A DNA stretch of 64,000 bases from Marichromatium bheemlicum (GCF_012276755.1 NZ_JAAXKX010000003.1:1-64000); one strand, 5' to 3'; numbered from the stretch's first letter, positions 43,961 through 53,478 are shown. The notes: generated by a model not told the origin, from the sequence alone. Numbers and translations are program-made.

Positions 43961-44391
43961 CCGCGCTGACGCTCGCGGATCTCGTCGAGCGTCTTGCAGT
44001 CGATGCAGAGTGTGGCAGTTGGCCGGGCCTCGAGCCGGCGGATGCCGATCTCGACGCCACAGGCGTCACAGAAGCCGTACTCGTGCTCGTCGAGTCGGGT
44101 CAGCGCCTCGTCGATCTTCTTGATCAGCTTGCGCTCGCGATCGCGGGTGCGCAGCTCGAGGCTGAACTCCGACTCCTGGGTGGCGCGGTCGTTGGGATCC
44201 GGGAAGTTGGTCGCTTCGTCCTGCATGTGATGCACGGTGCGGTCGACCTCTTCCATCAGCGACCGTTTCCAGGCCAGGAGGATGGCACGGAAGTGCGTCT
44301 CCTGCTCGGGGCTCATGTACTCCTCGTCGCTCGCGGCTTCATAGGGTTCGAAACCGAACGCCTTAGCGTCTTGTGCTCTTGCTTCGGCCAT
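43957..44391 (-). CDS. dksA: RNA polymerase-binding transcription factor DksA
   Basis: 144-residue DksA that enters the polymerase secondary channel and works with ppGpp. Coiled-coil with the tip [12 protein letters not shown] (the essential D-x-x-D-x-A), and a zinc finger CDACG...CIDCK. ATG at 44391. It is followed by gluQ with a CTGA stop/start overlap, as expected for this conserved pair. Confidence 0.97.
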   Translation of the reverse strand: MAEARAQDAKAFGFEPYEAASDEEYMSPEQETHFRAILLAWKRSLMEEVDRTVHHMQDEATNFPDPNDRATQESEFSLELRTRDRERKLIKKIDEALTRLDEHEYGFCDACGVEIGIRRLEARPTATLCIDCKTLDEIRERQRG

Positions 44392-44600
44392 GGATGTGCT
44401 CCCGAAGGCTCTTCTCGTGGGTGTCCGGCGACCCGGTCCATTCCGGACCTGTTCGCGAAAAACGCCCTTAAGTACCAGATCCCCGCGCGGTGGGCAACTT
44501 ATCGTGAGATGTTTGGCAATGCGCGAAGGTGTCCAAATCGGCTAATCTGGAAGGCTTGCCGTATTCCGGTGTCCTTTGCAAGCGCGACAGGAGGTCGAGC

Positions 44601-45413
44601 ATGTATCCGTTCGAGGCGATCATCTGTGATGTCGATGGCACCCTGGCCGACACCGAGCGGGATGGCCATCGGTGCGCCTTCAACGCCGCCTTCGCTGCGG
44701 CGGGTCTGGACTGGCATTGGGACGTCGAGACCTACGGCCGATTGTTGGCGGTGACCGGGGGGCGCGAGCGTGTGGCGGCCTTCATCGCCGAGTATCGGCC
44801 GGCGTTACCACCGGGGTGCGAGGTCGGTGTGCTCGCCGAGCGACTGCATCGGGCCAAGTCGCGCCACTATGCCGCGTTGCTCGCGGCCGGAACGATCGGG
44901 TTACGCCCCGGGGTGCTGCGGTTGTTGCGCGCGGCCCGCACGGCGGGTATCCGGCTGGCGATCGCGACCACCTCGAGCCCGGAGAATGTGCAGGCGCTGC
45001 TCGCGCATGCCGGTGAGCCGGGGCTGGCCGATTGGTTCGAGGTGATCGCCGCCGGCGACATGGTCGCGCACAAGAAACCGGCCCCGGATGTCTATCGACT
45101 GGTGCTCGAGCGGCTCGGGCTCGGTCCGGAGCGCTGCGTGGTGCTGGAGGACTCGGCCCCAGGGCTACAGGCGGCGCGCGCCGCCGGACTCGAGGCGGTG
45201 CTGGTCACCGTCAACGACTATACGCGGGGGCAGGCGCTCACGGACGCGGCCCTGGTGGTCGATGGGCTCGGCGAACCCGGTGCGCCCGTCACCGTGCTGT
45301 ACGGCCGGCTCGGCGAGCCTACCCATGTCGATCTCGCGGTGCTCGCGACGCTCTGTCGCGAGCGCGATCCTCAACCCATACAGATGACTGATGCACACCA
45401 CAGAACAACCTAG
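44601..45413 (+). CDS. cbbY: HAD-superfamily phosphatase, CbbY-like
   Basis: 270 residues. HAD motif I ICDVDGTLADTERDGHR, motif II IATTSS, Lys in AHKKPAPDVY and motif IV VVLEDSAPGLQAA. The cap domain and the length resemble CbbY (xylulose 1,5-bisphosphate phosphatase of CO2-fixing bacteria), which would suit an autotroph, but phosphoglycolate phosphatases and related HADs are hard to separate by eye. ATG at 44601 follows AGGAGGT. The 3' end overlaps the aminotransferase gene by 23 bases. Confidence 0.83.
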   Translation: MYPFEAIICDVDGTLADTERDGHRCAFNAAFAAAGLDWHWDVETYGRLLAVTGGRERVAAFIAEYRPALPPGCEVGVLAERLHRAKSRHYAALLAAGTIGLRPGVLRLLRAARTAGIRLAIATTSSPENVQALLAHAGEPGLADWFEVIAAGDMVAHKKPAPDVYRLVLERLGLGPERCVVLEDSAPGLQAARAAGLEAVLVTVNDYTRGQALTDAALVVDGLGEPGAPVTVLYGRLGEPTHVDLAVLATLCRERDPQPIQMTDAHHRTT

Positions 45414-46590
45414 ATTGGCCCCGCGCGCCTGTGCGGTCGAACCCTTCCACGTCATGCGCCTGCTCGAGCGGGCCAAGACCCTCGAGGCCGAGGGGCGCTC
45501 GATCATCCATCTCGAGGTCGGTGAGCCCGATTTCCCCACCCCTGAGCCGATCCTCGCCGCGGCGCGTGCCGCGCTGGAGGACGGTGCCGTGCACTACACC
45601 CCGGCCGCGGGCCTGCCGCAGTTGCGCGAGCGCCTGTCGCGCTATTACGCCGAGCGTTATGGCGCCCGTGTCGGGGCCGACCGCATCCTGGTCACGCCCG
45701 GGGCCTCGGGGGCCATCCAGCTGGTGTTCCAGGCACTGCTCGAGCCCGGTGACGAGGTGCTGATCTGCGATCCCTCCTATCCCTGTTACCGTCAGGTGTT
45801 GCGGCTGCTCGGGGTGGAGCCGCGCGCGGTGGCGGTCGAGGCCGCCGACGACTTCCAGCTCAGCGCGGCGCGGGCCGAGGCGGCCTGGACACCGCGGGTG
45901 CGGGCGCTGATCGTGGCCTCGCCGGCGAATCCGAGCGGCACCCTGCTCGGGCGCGAGCAGCTCGCCGAACTGCTCGCCTTCTGTCGCGCCAAGGGGATCG
46001 CACTGATCGTTGACGAGATCTATCAGGGACTGGTCTATGATGCCCATGATTACACCGCGCTCGAGCAGGCCGACGATGTCTATGTCGTCAACAGCTTCTC
46101 CAAGTACTTCGGCATGACTGGTTGGCGGCTTGGTTGGGTGGCGGCGCCGCGGGCGGCGATCGAGGTGATGGAGCGGATGGCGCAGAACCTGTTCATCGCG
46201 CCTAACACCCCGGCACAGCATGCCGCGCTCGCCGCCTTCGAGCCTGCCACCCTGGAACTCCTCGAGCAGCGGCGTGCGTGCTTCCGCGAGCGCCGCGATG
46301 CCCTGCTCTCTGGGCTACGTCGACTCGGTTTCGGGATCGACGGCGAGCCCAAGGGCGCCTTCTATCTCTATGCCCGGCTGCCGGAGCAGGTGGGGATGGA
46401 CTCGATGCGGTTCGCCACCACCATGCTCGAAGAGGTCGGGGTGGCGGCGACCCCGGGGCACGATTTCGGTAGCCATGGCGCCGAGCGTCACGTGCGCTTC
46501 GCCTACACCTGCGACCTGCCGGTGATCGACGAGGCGCTCGGGCGCATCGACCGCTTCCTGGCGCAGTGCCGGGAGTCGGGCGCACGTTGA
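45391..46590 (+). CDS. Class I/II PLP-dependent aminotransferase
   Basis: 399-residue fold-type I aminotransferase. VGEPDFPTPEPI, NPSGTLL, DEIYQGLVYD and the PLP lysine in VNSFSKYFGMTGWRLGW (K in S-F-S-K), with RFAYTC supplying the substrate-carboxylate Arg. Close to the aspartate/alanine-type group used for several amino acids; substrate not assignable. It overlaps the HAD gene by 23 bases, so the two are likely cotranscribed. Confidence 0.88.
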   Translation: MHTTEQPRLAPRACAVEPFHVMRLLERAKTLEAEGRSIIHLEVGEPDFPTPEPILAAARAALEDGAVHYTPAAGLPQLRERLSRYYAERYGARVGADRILVTPGASGAIQLVFQALLEPGDEVLICDPSYPCYRQVLRLLGVEPRAVAVEAADDFQLSAARAEAAWTPRVRALIVASPANPSGTLLGREQLAELLAFCRAKGIALIVDEIYQGLVYDAHDYTALEQADDVYVVNSFSKYFGMTGWRLGWVAAPRAAIEVMERMAQNLFIAPNTPAQHAALAAFEPATLELLEQRRACFRERRDALLSGLRRLGFGIDGEPKGAFYLYARLPEQVGMDSMRFATTMLEEVGVAATPGHDFGSHGAERHVRFAYTCDLPVIDEALGRIDRFLAQCRESGAR

Positions 46591-46660
46591 GCGTCGCCGC
46601 GATGCGGGGTTACGGCCCCGCATGATCCATCCTTCACCAGCCAGTTGCGAGAGACCTGTC

Positions 46661-47776
46661 TTGACCGCTTCAGCCCCATCCTCCACCGATCGATCGAGTT
46701 TCCAACCACGCGACCCGGCGCAGCGTGAGGCGCACGCGCGCCTGCTTGCGCTGCACCAGGCGCTCGAGCGCGCGCCGGCCCCTGGTCGCGGGCTGCTCGG
46801 CCGGGTGCGGCGCCGTCTCGGTGGCGAGGTGACGCCAGTGCGCGGGCTCTATTTCTGGGGTGGTGTGGGGCGCGGCAAGACCCACTTGATGGACTGGTTC
46901 GTCGAAGGGTTGGACCTGCCGGGCAAACGGCGCATGCACTTCCATCACTTCATGCGCGAGGTGCATGGTCATCTGGCACGGCTGCCGCGTCAGGCCGATC
47001 CGCTCGACCGGGTCGCCGAGCTGATGTGTCGTGATCTGCGGGTGCTCTGCCTCGACGAGTTCCTGGTCACCGACATCACCGATGCGATGCTGCTCTACGG
47101 TCTGCTCAAGGCGATGTTCGCCCGCGGCGTGACCCTGGTGACGACCTCCAACACCCCCCCCGACGACCTCTATCGCAATGGTCTGCAGCGCCAGTCCTTC
47201 CTCCCGGCGATCGACCTGATCAAGCGCCATACCGATGTCTTCGAGCTCGATGGCGGCCAGGACTACCGGCTGCAAACGTTGATGCGCGAGGGCGTTTATA
47301 CGCTCACCGCCGAGGGTGGGGATGCGCGGCTGGCGGCCGACTTCGACGAACTCAGCGGCGGGCACCGGGTCGCCGCCGCCTGGCTCGAGGTCAATGGGCG
47401 CACGGTCGAGGCGCGCGCGCTCGGTAGCAACGTCGCCTGGTTCGACTTCGATGCGCTCTGTGCCACCCCGCGCTCCACCGCCGACTACATCGAGATCGCC
47501 CGCGACTACCTCACCGTGTTGATCTCCGGGGTGCCACAGCTCGGTCCCGGCTGCGACGCCGCGGCGCGGCGCTTCCTGCACCTGGTCGACGAGCTCTACG
47601 ACCGCCGGGTCAAGCTGGTGCTCTCGGCCGAAGTGTCACTCGATCGGCTTTATGCCGGCGGCATGACCGACTTCGCCCATGCCCGCCTGCTCAGCCGCCT
47701 GCAGGAGATGCAGTCGGTCGAGTACCTGGCTGCCGCGACCGCCGCCGAGTCCGAGCCGGACAGCGTCGCGGCCTGA
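46661..47776 (+). CDS. zapE: Cell division protein ZapE (AFG1-like ATPase)
   Basis: About 371 residues, AFG1-family P-loop ATPase acting at the Z-ring. Walker A GLYFWGGVGRGKTHLMD, Walker B LCLDEFLVTDITDAM, sensor TTSNTPPDDLYRNGLQR, and the C-terminal SRLQEMQSVEYL signature. The start is ambiguous: TTG at 46661 follows GAGAG; an ATG at 46622 would add 13 residues with no ribosome site. The stop is followed after a few bases by CAGCCGC, TAGCTAC, CAGCCGT heptads. Confidence 0.93.
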   Translation: MTASAPSSTDRSSFQPRDPAQREAHARLLALHQALERAPAPGRGLLGRVRRRLGGEVTPVRGLYFWGGVGRGKTHLMDWFVEGLDLPGKRRMHFHHFMREVHGHLARLPRQADPLDRVAELMCRDLRVLCLDEFLVTDITDAMLLYGLLKAMFARGVTLVTTSNTPPDDLYRNGLQRQSFLPAIDLIKRHTDVFELDGGQDYRLQTLMREGVYTLTAEGGDARLAADFDELSGGHRVAAAWLEVNGRTVEARALGSNVAWFDFDALCATPRSTADYIEIARDYLTVLISGVPQLGPGCDAAARRFLHLVDELYDRRVKLVLSAEVSLDRLYAGGMTDFAHARLLSRLQEMQSVEYLAAATAAESEPDSVAA

Positions 47777-48247
47777 TTGCCGCCAGCCGCTAGCTACCAG
47801 CCGTTACGCAGGAAAGACTTAAACCGCAAAGACGCCAAGAGCGCGAAGGGTGAGGGCTCGAGTCTTTCGGTTCTCGGTCGCCTTGGCATCCAGGCCTACG
47901 GTGAGTCTGGCAGCCGTGGTTGCGGTCGAGTAACGCCATCGCTACCTACGGTGGCTGGTAGATGGCCCTCTTCCCCTCTTGGCGCCCTTGGCGTCTTGTA
48001 TCTTCGCGGTTCAACCCGCTGGCGGCCGCCTGGTGGCGATGTTGGGTTGCCCGTCCTGGAGTCCCAAGGATTCGTCGATCGGTAGTGTATGGGCAACCCA
48101 ACCTACGGGCTGGAGGCTGGTCGCTGAAGGCTTTTCTCCCCTTTGCGCGCTTCGTGTCTTCGCGGTTCAAACCAGCATCCAGCCTCCAGTCGGGGAGGCT
48201 GGTGTGCATGATCGGCGATTGACGGGCAAGACGGTATCTTGGCGGTT
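47777..48247. repeat. Repeat mosaic between zapE and ubiG
   Basis: Heptads (47784-47804), AACCGC box (about 47820-47850), a variable stretch, an inverted box (47978-48013), then 48020-48247, a near-identical direct copy of 7024-7252 including the palindrome with arms at 48041-48052 and 48091-48102, heptads CAGCATC, CAGCCTC, CAGTCGG (48173-48193) and the end module (48197-48247). No gene seen. Confidence 0.85.
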
Positions 48248-48337
48248 CAATCCCTGTTAGCTTGCCTCTGCGGGCTTGAATCCGTCATGATCGACTCCAT
48301 TGGATGTCAATTAACCGGTATTCCAGGGAGTTCGCCG

Positions 48338-49084
48338 ATGCCCACCGCCCATCTCACCGCCCCGAGCGTCGATCCCGAGGAGCTTGCCTACTACGAGCGA
48401 CTGGCGCATCGCTGGTGGGATGCCGAGGGCCCCTTCTGGCCGCTGCACCGGCTCAATGCCTTTCGGGTCGGCTATATCCGCGAACGCCTGGCTGGGGTGT
48501 TCGGACGTGATGCGCGCGATGCGCGCCCGTTCGCCGGGCTACGGGTGCTCGATATCGGTTGTGGCGGCGGCATCCTCAGCGAGTCGATGGTGGCGCTCGG
48601 CGCTGAGGTCACCGGGATCGACATCACCGAGAAGACCCTGAAGGTTGCGCGCATGCACGCCGAGGAGGCGGGGCTTGCGATCGACTATCGGTTGGCGAGT
48701 GCTGCCGAGATGCGCGCCACGGGCGTGACCTTCGATGTGGTGCTCAACATGGAGGTACTCGAACACGTCGAACGCCTGCCCGACTTCCTCGCCGACAGCG
48801 CCGAGCTGGTGCGCCCTGGTGGGGTGATGCTGGTCTCGACCATCAATCGCACCCCGGCCGCCTGGCTGATGGCGATCATCGGCGCCGAATACGTGTTGCG
48901 CTGGCTGCCGCGAGGAACCCACCGTTATCGCAAGCTGGTCCGCCCGGAGGAGGTGCGTGTCGGGCTCGGTGCGGGCTTCGAGCTGCTGCATCGGACCGGG
49001 GTGCGGGTCAACCCCTTCACCCGCGCCTTCTCCTTCACGCGTTGGCTGGGGGTCAACTACATGATGTTGTTGCAGCGCCATTGA
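48338..49084 (+). CDS. ubiG: Ubiquinone O-methyltransferase UbiG
   Basis: 248-residue SAM-dependent methyltransferase catalysing both O-methylations of ubiquinone. Motif I VLDIGCGGGILSESMVALGAEVTGID; FDVVLNMEVLEHV; and the membrane-binding/insertion segment IIGAEYVLRWLPRGTHRYRKLV specific to UbiG. N-terminus ELAYYERLAHRWWDAEGPFWPLH is typical (W-W-D-x-x-G-x-x-x-x-L-H). ATG at 48338 after CAGGGAG. Confidence 0.96.
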   Translation: MPTAHLTAPSVDPEELAYYERLAHRWWDAEGPFWPLHRLNAFRVGYIRERLAGVFGRDARDARPFAGLRVLDIGCGGGILSESMVALGAEVTGIDITEKTLKVARMHAEEAGLAIDYRLASAAEMRATGVTFDVVLNMEVLEHVERLPDFLADSAELVRPGGVMLVSTINRTPAAWLMAIIGAEYVLRWLPRGTHRYRKLVRPEEVRVGLGAGFELLHRTGVRVNPFTRAFSFTRWLGVNYMMLLQRH

Positions 49085-49192
49085 GGCGGGCTCGCCTCTG
49101 GGTTCGTGCTGCATCAGCAGCCCCGACGAGTGGGGCGAGATGAGTCGACGGAGTTCGGCAATACCATAAAACTGCTCACAGCGAGGGAAGTG

Positions 49193-49384
49193 ATGAGTGA
49201 GAACAGACGGGAGTTCGATCGATGGGTTGCGGGCATCAGCCGCGGGGGACTCGGCCATGTCTATGTCCGGCTCTACCAGGATGCCCCGACCTGGGTGCGT
49301 GACATGGCGGTGAACCGCTACGGCAAGGGCACGGTGTTTCTACCCGCGCCGCGGGGACGCACCGCGCCCCAGGTCGCCGCCTGA
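49193..49384 (+). CDS. Small unknown protein, 63 residues
   Basis: Not recognised. MSENRREFDRWVAGISRGG and then LGHVYVRLYQDAPTWVRDMA: mixed-charge, aromatic-rich, no signal peptide or membrane segment, basic Pro-rich C-terminus. ATG at 49193 follows GAGGGAAG, a good ribosome site, and the residue mix looks protein-like, so I call it real with moderate confidence. Its last 45 bases overlap the convergent oxidoreductase gene. Confidence 0.5.
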   Translation: MSENRREFDRWVAGISRGGLGHVYVRLYQDAPTWVRDMAVNRYGKGTVFLPAPRGRTAPQVAA

Positions 49385-50857
49385 GGGCGGCGGCGTCTCC
49401 ACTGCGGGTAGTGGTTCGGCGGTGAGCTGGGCTGGGCTCAGGCCGCCGGCGATGAGCGCCTGACGCAGTGCCGTGATCTGGTGTCGGGGACCGGCGAGGT
49501 AGTAGTGCTGATCCTCGCGTGGTCGATGTGCGTGCAGGATTTGCGCGCCAAGCCGTGTCGCCGGCGTGGCGCCGAGCAGGGTATAGGTGAAGTCGTCCAA
49601 TGCATCGCCGAGGGCGCGCGCCCAGTGCGCCAGATAGTGCCCCTCGGGGGTGCCCGTCTCCCAGTAGAGGCGATAACGGTCGATCTCATCGATGGCGATG
49701 GCCTGTTCGATCAGGCTACGGATCGGGGCGATGCCGTCGCCACAGGCGATGAAGATCGCCGTCTCGGTGGCTGTTGTCGTGAGGCCGAAATCGCCATGGG
49801 GGCCTTCCAGCTCGAGCCGTTGGCCGGGTGCCAGACGCCCGGCGAAGAGGGCGCAGGCGAGGGGGTCGTCGCCGGCCCGGACCAAGAACCGCAGGTTGCG
49901 TCCGTCACAGGGACAACTGGCGATTGGCAGTTCGCTCAATGGCTCGTCCGGGCGCCCGAGCCGGGCACGTTGGCCGGCAACGAAGCGCAGCACCTGGTTG
50001 CGCGGCGTCTGGATCTGGAGCATGAGCAGTGTCGGTCCGAGCCTCTCGATGCGGCGCACGTTGGCGCGGATGCGTTGCAGCGGCAGCTCCGCGCCCGAGC
50101 GTGCCTCGCCGACCTCCAGGGTGAGGTCGGTGAGCGCGGTATGGGCGCAGGTGAGTAGATAGCCGAGTCGGCGCTCGCGTGCCCCGATCGGGTAGTCGTG
50201 GGCGCGGATCTGACGGGTCTCGCCGCTGACCAGTCGCGCCTTGCAGCCGCCACAGTTGCCGCTGGCACAGCCGTGTTCGAGATGAATGCCGGCGCGCACC
50301 GCAGCCTCGAGCAGCGACTCCTCTCCCTCCACCAGAAAACTGTGTCCACTGGGGATCAGCCGGACCCGGGCGGCCAAGGTGCGCGCCGGTGCCGAGCGCT
50401 CCTCGGGCGTCTCGTTGAGGGGCAGTGCGGCGCGTGCCTCGGCGAGCCAGTGGCCGAGGGCCGCGAGTGCCGTGGGCAGCGTGGCGGGGTCGCTGGTGGA
50501 GAGCGCCGCGATCCGGTTGGCGACCTGCTCCATCAGCCCGCGCGCGGCCTCTCCGGCCTCGATCTCGCGCGCTAGTGCCGCGCTCAGACGGCGTGCCTGC
50601 TCGAGCAGGACTCGTGCGTCGGGCAGCGCGACCGGTTCGGGTTCGAGCCTGGGGCGGGCGTTGTCTGCGATCTCGCGGACCTGTTCGAGCGCGCCTTCGT
50701 GTTCGAGGCTGACGCTGGGGTAGAGCCGTAGTAGATCGTGTACGGCCACCTCGCCCTCGAAGGTCATCAGCTCGCCGTGGCGGATACGCCGCTGCAGCTC
50801 GCCGCGACTGACCCCGGCCAGTCGCGCGGCGCGGGAGAGTGTCAGATAGGTGGTCAC
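49340..50857 (-). CDS. Fusion of HTH-like N-terminus, [2Fe-2S] ferredoxin and FAD/NAD(P) reductase
   Basis: 505 residues. The first 50 (TLSRAARLAGVSRGELQRRI) resemble a helix-turn-helix of the MerR/excisionase type; about 110 helical residues follow. A plant-type ferredoxin domain has C-x4-C-x2-C plus distal C in GCASGNCGGCKAR ... LLTCAHTAL. The remainder is a ferredoxin-NADP reductase fold with FVAGQRARLGRPDE (FAD) and FIACGDGIAPIRSLIEQA (NAD(P)). The reductase half resembles CDP-6-deoxyglucoseen reductase/phenol hydroxylase reductases. The combination with a DNA-binding-like head is unusual. The C-terminal tail is low complexity. Confidence 0.8.
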   Translation of the reverse strand: MTTYLTLSRAARLAGVSRGELQRRIRHGELMTFEGEVAVHDLLRLYPSVSLEHEGALEQVREIADNARPRLEPEPVALPDARVLLEQARRLSAALAREIEAGEAARGLMEQVANRIAALSTSDPATLPTALAALGHWLAEARAALPLNETPEERSAPARTLAARVRLIPSGHSFLVEGEESLLEAAVRAGIHLEHGCASGNCGGCKARLVSGETRQIRAHDYPIGARERRLGYLLTCAHTALTDLTLEVGEARSGAELPLQRIRANVRRIERLGPTLLMLQIQTPRNQVLRFVAGQRARLGRPDEPLSELPIASCPCDGRNLRFLVRAGDDPLACALFAGRLAPGQRLELEGPHGDFGLTTTATETAIFIACGDGIAPIRSLIEQAIAIDEIDRYRLYWETGTPEGHYLAHWARALGDALDDFTYTLLGATPATRLGAQILHAHRPREDQHYYLAGPRHQITALRQALIAGGLSPAQLTAEPLPAVETPPPSGGDLGRGASPRRG

Positions 50858-50881
50858 GGGTCGACCTCCGCGGTGCTCGGT

Positions 50882-51160
50882 TCACTCGAGCAGGTAGTGT
50901 TTCTCCACGGCTTCGATGACCTCCCAGGTGCAGGCGAGTCCGGCGGGGAAGCGGATCAGGTCGCCGCGACCGAATTCATGCGGAGTCCCTCCCCGGGGAG
51001 TGACGCGCAAGCGCCCCCGCACGATGTAACAGGTCTCTTGCTGGCGATAGTGGCAAGGAAAGGTCGAGGGGGCACGCCGCGATGTCGGCCAGTGCTCGAC
51101 GCCCATGACCTCGAGCTTGGCAGGGGTGGGGCGTTCGTGGTGGATGTCGAGTTCGTCCAT
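50882..51160 (-). CDS. Small cupin-domain protein (DUF861/EutQ-like)
   Basis: 92-residue single-domain cupin. The segment CHYRQQETCYIVRGRLRVTP carries one conserved cupin motif and GDLIRFPAGLACTWEV the second; FPAGLACTWEV is typical of DUF861 proteins. ATG at 51160 gives the usual length; longer frames add low-complexity sequence. It lies 24 bases upstream of the reductase fusion on the same strand, so they may be coexpressed. Ligand unknown. Confidence 0.78.
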   Translation of the reverse strand: MDELDIHHERPTPAKLEVMGVEHWPTSRRAPSTFPCHYRQQETCYIVRGRLRVTPRGGTPHEFGRGDLIRFPAGLACTWEVIEAVEKHYLLE

Positions 51161-51276
51161 TGCTCGGTGGGTCCATGACAGTGCTGATCTCGAGGGTAGA
51201 GTCTGAGGTCGGTGGGCGCCGCTTTCCAGCCCCATAAGGATTGCCCGGGACGCTGAGCTGGGCGACACTGCGTGTC

Positions 51277-51786
51277 ATGGACGATGTGAATGATGTGCCC
51301 TCACTGGACATGCTTGCCCAGCGTCTTGGCGAGGCCCTGCGGGCGCGTGATTGGCGTCTGGCCACGGCCGAGTCCTGTACCGGTGGTTGGGTGGCGAAGG
51401 TGATGACCGATGTCGCCGGCAGCAGTGCCTGGTTCGAGCGCGGTTTCGTCACCTATTCCAATGACGCCAAGCGCGAGCTGCTCGGGGTCTCGGACGACGC
51501 GCTCGAGCGCTATGGCGCGGTGAGCGAGCGGGTGGTCGCCGAGATGGTCAGCGGCGCCCTGGCCAACAGCCGGGCCGAGGTGGCAGTGGCGGTGAGCGGT
51601 ATCGCTGGTCCTGGGGGCGGTAGCGCCGATAAGCCGGTGGGGACGGTGTGGTTCGCCTGGGGCTTCCCGGGGGAGGGGCCGACGGCGCGTTGTCTGTGCT
51701 TTGCCGGGGGACGTGATGCGGTGCGCGAACAGGCGGTGCGCGCGGCGCTGCTCGGGCTGCTCGGTGGGCTCGGGGCCGGTGGTTGA
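51277..51786 (+). CDS. pncC: Nicotinamide-nucleotide amidohydrolase (CinA C-terminal type)
   Basis: 169-residue stand-alone CinA C-terminal domain, deamidating NMN to NaMN. TAESCTGGWVAKVMTD with the catalytic Ser/Lys region, FVTYSNDAKRELLGV, and SGIAGPGGGSADKPVGTVWFA are the family signatures. Encoded upstream of recA as in many Gammaproteobacteria. It overlaps thpR by 8 bases. Confidence 0.93.
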   Translation: MDDVNDVPSLDMLAQRLGEALRARDWRLATAESCTGGWVAKVMTDVAGSSAWFERGFVTYSNDAKRELLGVSDDALERYGAVSERVVAEMVSGALANSRAEVAVAVSGIAGPGGGSADKPVGTVWFAWGFPGEGPTARCLCFAGGRDAVREQAVRAALLGLLGGLGAGG

Positions 51787-52321
51787 TCGCTGGTTCTTCG
51801 CGCTCTGGCCGCCGCCGGCGCTGCGCCGGGCGCTGTGCGAACGGATGCCGGGTTGGTTGCCGCCGGGTGGTCGACTGGCCCACGGCGAGGATCTGCACCT
51901 GACGCTGGTCTTTCTCGGTGCCTTGACCCCGTCGCAACGTGACCCTGTGATTGCGGCGGCCGATCGGGTTGCCGGTGCCCCCTTCGAGTTGGTGTTGCGG
52001 TGCTTGGGTCATTTCCCCCGCGTCGGCGTGGCCTGGTGTGGCCCGGAGCCGGAGCCATCAGCCTTGCTGCAACTGCACCAGGCACTGGTTGCGCTCCAGC
52101 ATGAGTGTAGGCTCCCCCTGGAACGACGCCCCTATCGCCCGCATCTGACGTTGGCGCGGCGCAGTGGTGCGCCGGCGGCAAACTTTGGTTCGCCGCTCTC
52201 ATGGTCGGTGGGTGATTTCGTCCTCGCCCGGAGCGTCCCGGGCCATCTCCCGCGTTATCGGGTCGAGCGGCGTTGGCCGCTGCGTCCTGGCTATGACTTG
52301 GGCCCATCGCCTATGCAATAA
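51779..52321 (+). CDS. thpR: RNA 2',3'-cyclic phosphodiesterase (2H family)
   Basis: 180-residue 2H phosphoesterase. The two catalytic H-x-T-L motifs are [11 protein letters not shown] and PHLTLARR. N-terminus [17 protein letters not shown] is the family start. GTG at 51779 overlaps the pncC stop by 8 bases. Formerly annotated as 2'-5' RNA ligase. Confidence 0.92.
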   Translation: MVDRWFFALWPPPALRRALCERMPGWLPPGGRLAHGEDLHLTLVFLGALTPSQRDPVIAAADRVAGAPFELVLRCLGHFPRVGVAWCGPEPEPSALLQLHQALVALQHECRLPLERRPYRPHLTLARRSGAPAANFGSPLSWSVGDFVLARSVPGHLPRYRVERRWPLRPGYDLGPSPMQ

Positions 52322-52437
52322 TCGCGGGTAATTCGTGCGCTCCGCCCGAGACATCATCAGGGGATTCACTCGATACGCGCCCGTCCCGCAGGGCGACGTG
52401 CGGCGGACCGCTGCGCTCAAGCATTGACGGAGATCCA

Positions 52438-53478
52438 ATGGACGACAATCGCAAGAAGGCGTTGGCAGCTGCGCTGACCCAGATCGAGAAACAGTTCGGC
52501 AAGGGCTCGGTGATGCGCATGGGCGATGCCGGCGCGGTGCGTAACATCGAGGCGGTCTCCACCGGCTCACTGGGGCTGGATATCGCCCTCGGTATCGGTG
52601 GCCTGCCCAAGGGGCGGGTGGTGGAGATCTATGGTCCCGAGTCCTCGGGCAAGACCACGCTTACCCTGCACGTGGTCGCCGAGGTACAGAAGCGCGGTGG
52701 CACGGCGGCCTTCGTCGATGCCGAGCACGCGCTCGATCCGGTCTATGCCGAGAAGCTCGGGGTGCAGATGGAGGACCTGTTGGTCTCGCAGCCCGACACC
52801 GGTGAACAGGCGCTCGAGATCACCGACATGCTGGTACGCTCGGGTGCGGTCGACGTGGTGATCGTCGACTCGGTCGCCGCGCTCACCCCCAAGGCCGAGA
52901 TCGAGGGCGAGATGGGTGATTCGCACGTCGGTCTGCAGGCCCGGCTGATGTCGCAGGCGCTGCGCAAGCTCACCGGCAACATCAAACGCTCCAACTGCCT
53001 GGTCGTCTTCATCAACCAGATCCGTATGAAGATCGGGGTGATGTTCGGCTCGCCCGAGACCACTACCGGTGGTAACGCGCTCAAGTTCTACTCCTCGGTG
53101 CGACTCGACATCCGTCGTATCGGCAGCCTCAAGAAGGGCGATGAGGTGGTCGGCAGCGAGACCAAGGTCAAGGTGGTCAAGAACAAGGTCGCGCCGCCGT
53201 TCAAGCAGGTCGAGTTCGACATCCTCTACGGCCAGGGGATCTCGCGTGAGGGTGAGATCATCAGCCTGGGCGTGGCCGAGGGCATCGTCGACAAGTCCGG
53301 TGCCTGGTACAGTTACGCGGGCAACCGCATTGGTCAGGGCAAGGACAACGTCCGTAACTTCCTCTGCGAGAACCCGGAGATGGCCCAAGAGATCGAAGCG
53401 AAGATCCGTGCCAAGTTGCTGCCCCAGCCGAGTGACGCAGTGGCCGAGACGGAGGCTGGCGCCCCGGCGGAGGATTGA
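52438..53478 (+). CDS. recA: Recombinase RecA
   Basis: 346-residue RecA. Walker [16 protein letters not shown], Walker [15 protein letters not shown]-binding loop 2 and the [20 protein letters not shown] segment; acidic C-terminal tail. ATG at 52438 after CGGAG. In the 116-base upstream spacer I find no LexA-type CTG-N10-CAG box. recX overlaps the stop by 4 bases. Confidence 0.99.
   Translation: MDDNRKKALAAALTQIEKQFGKGSVMRMGDAGAVRNIEAVSTGSLGLDIALGIGGLPKGRVVEIYGPESSGKTTLTLHVVAEVQKRGGTAAFVDAEHALDPVYAEKLGVQMEDLLVSQPDTGEQALEITDMLVRSGAVDVVIVDSVAALTPKAEIEGEMGDSHVGLQARLMSQALRKLTGNIKRSNCLVVFINQIRMKIGVMFGSPETTTGGNALKFYSSVRLDIRRIGSLKKGDEVVGSETKVKVVKNKVAPPFKQVEFDILYGQGISREGEIISLGVAEGIVDKSGAWYSYAGNRIGQGKDNVRNFLCENPEMAQEIEAKIRAKLLPQPSDAVAETEAGAPAED

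Noticed and set aside
49106-49384. Longer version of the small protein starting at 49106
   Set aside because: Upstream residues are low quality and lack a ribosome site; the ATG at 49193 has one.
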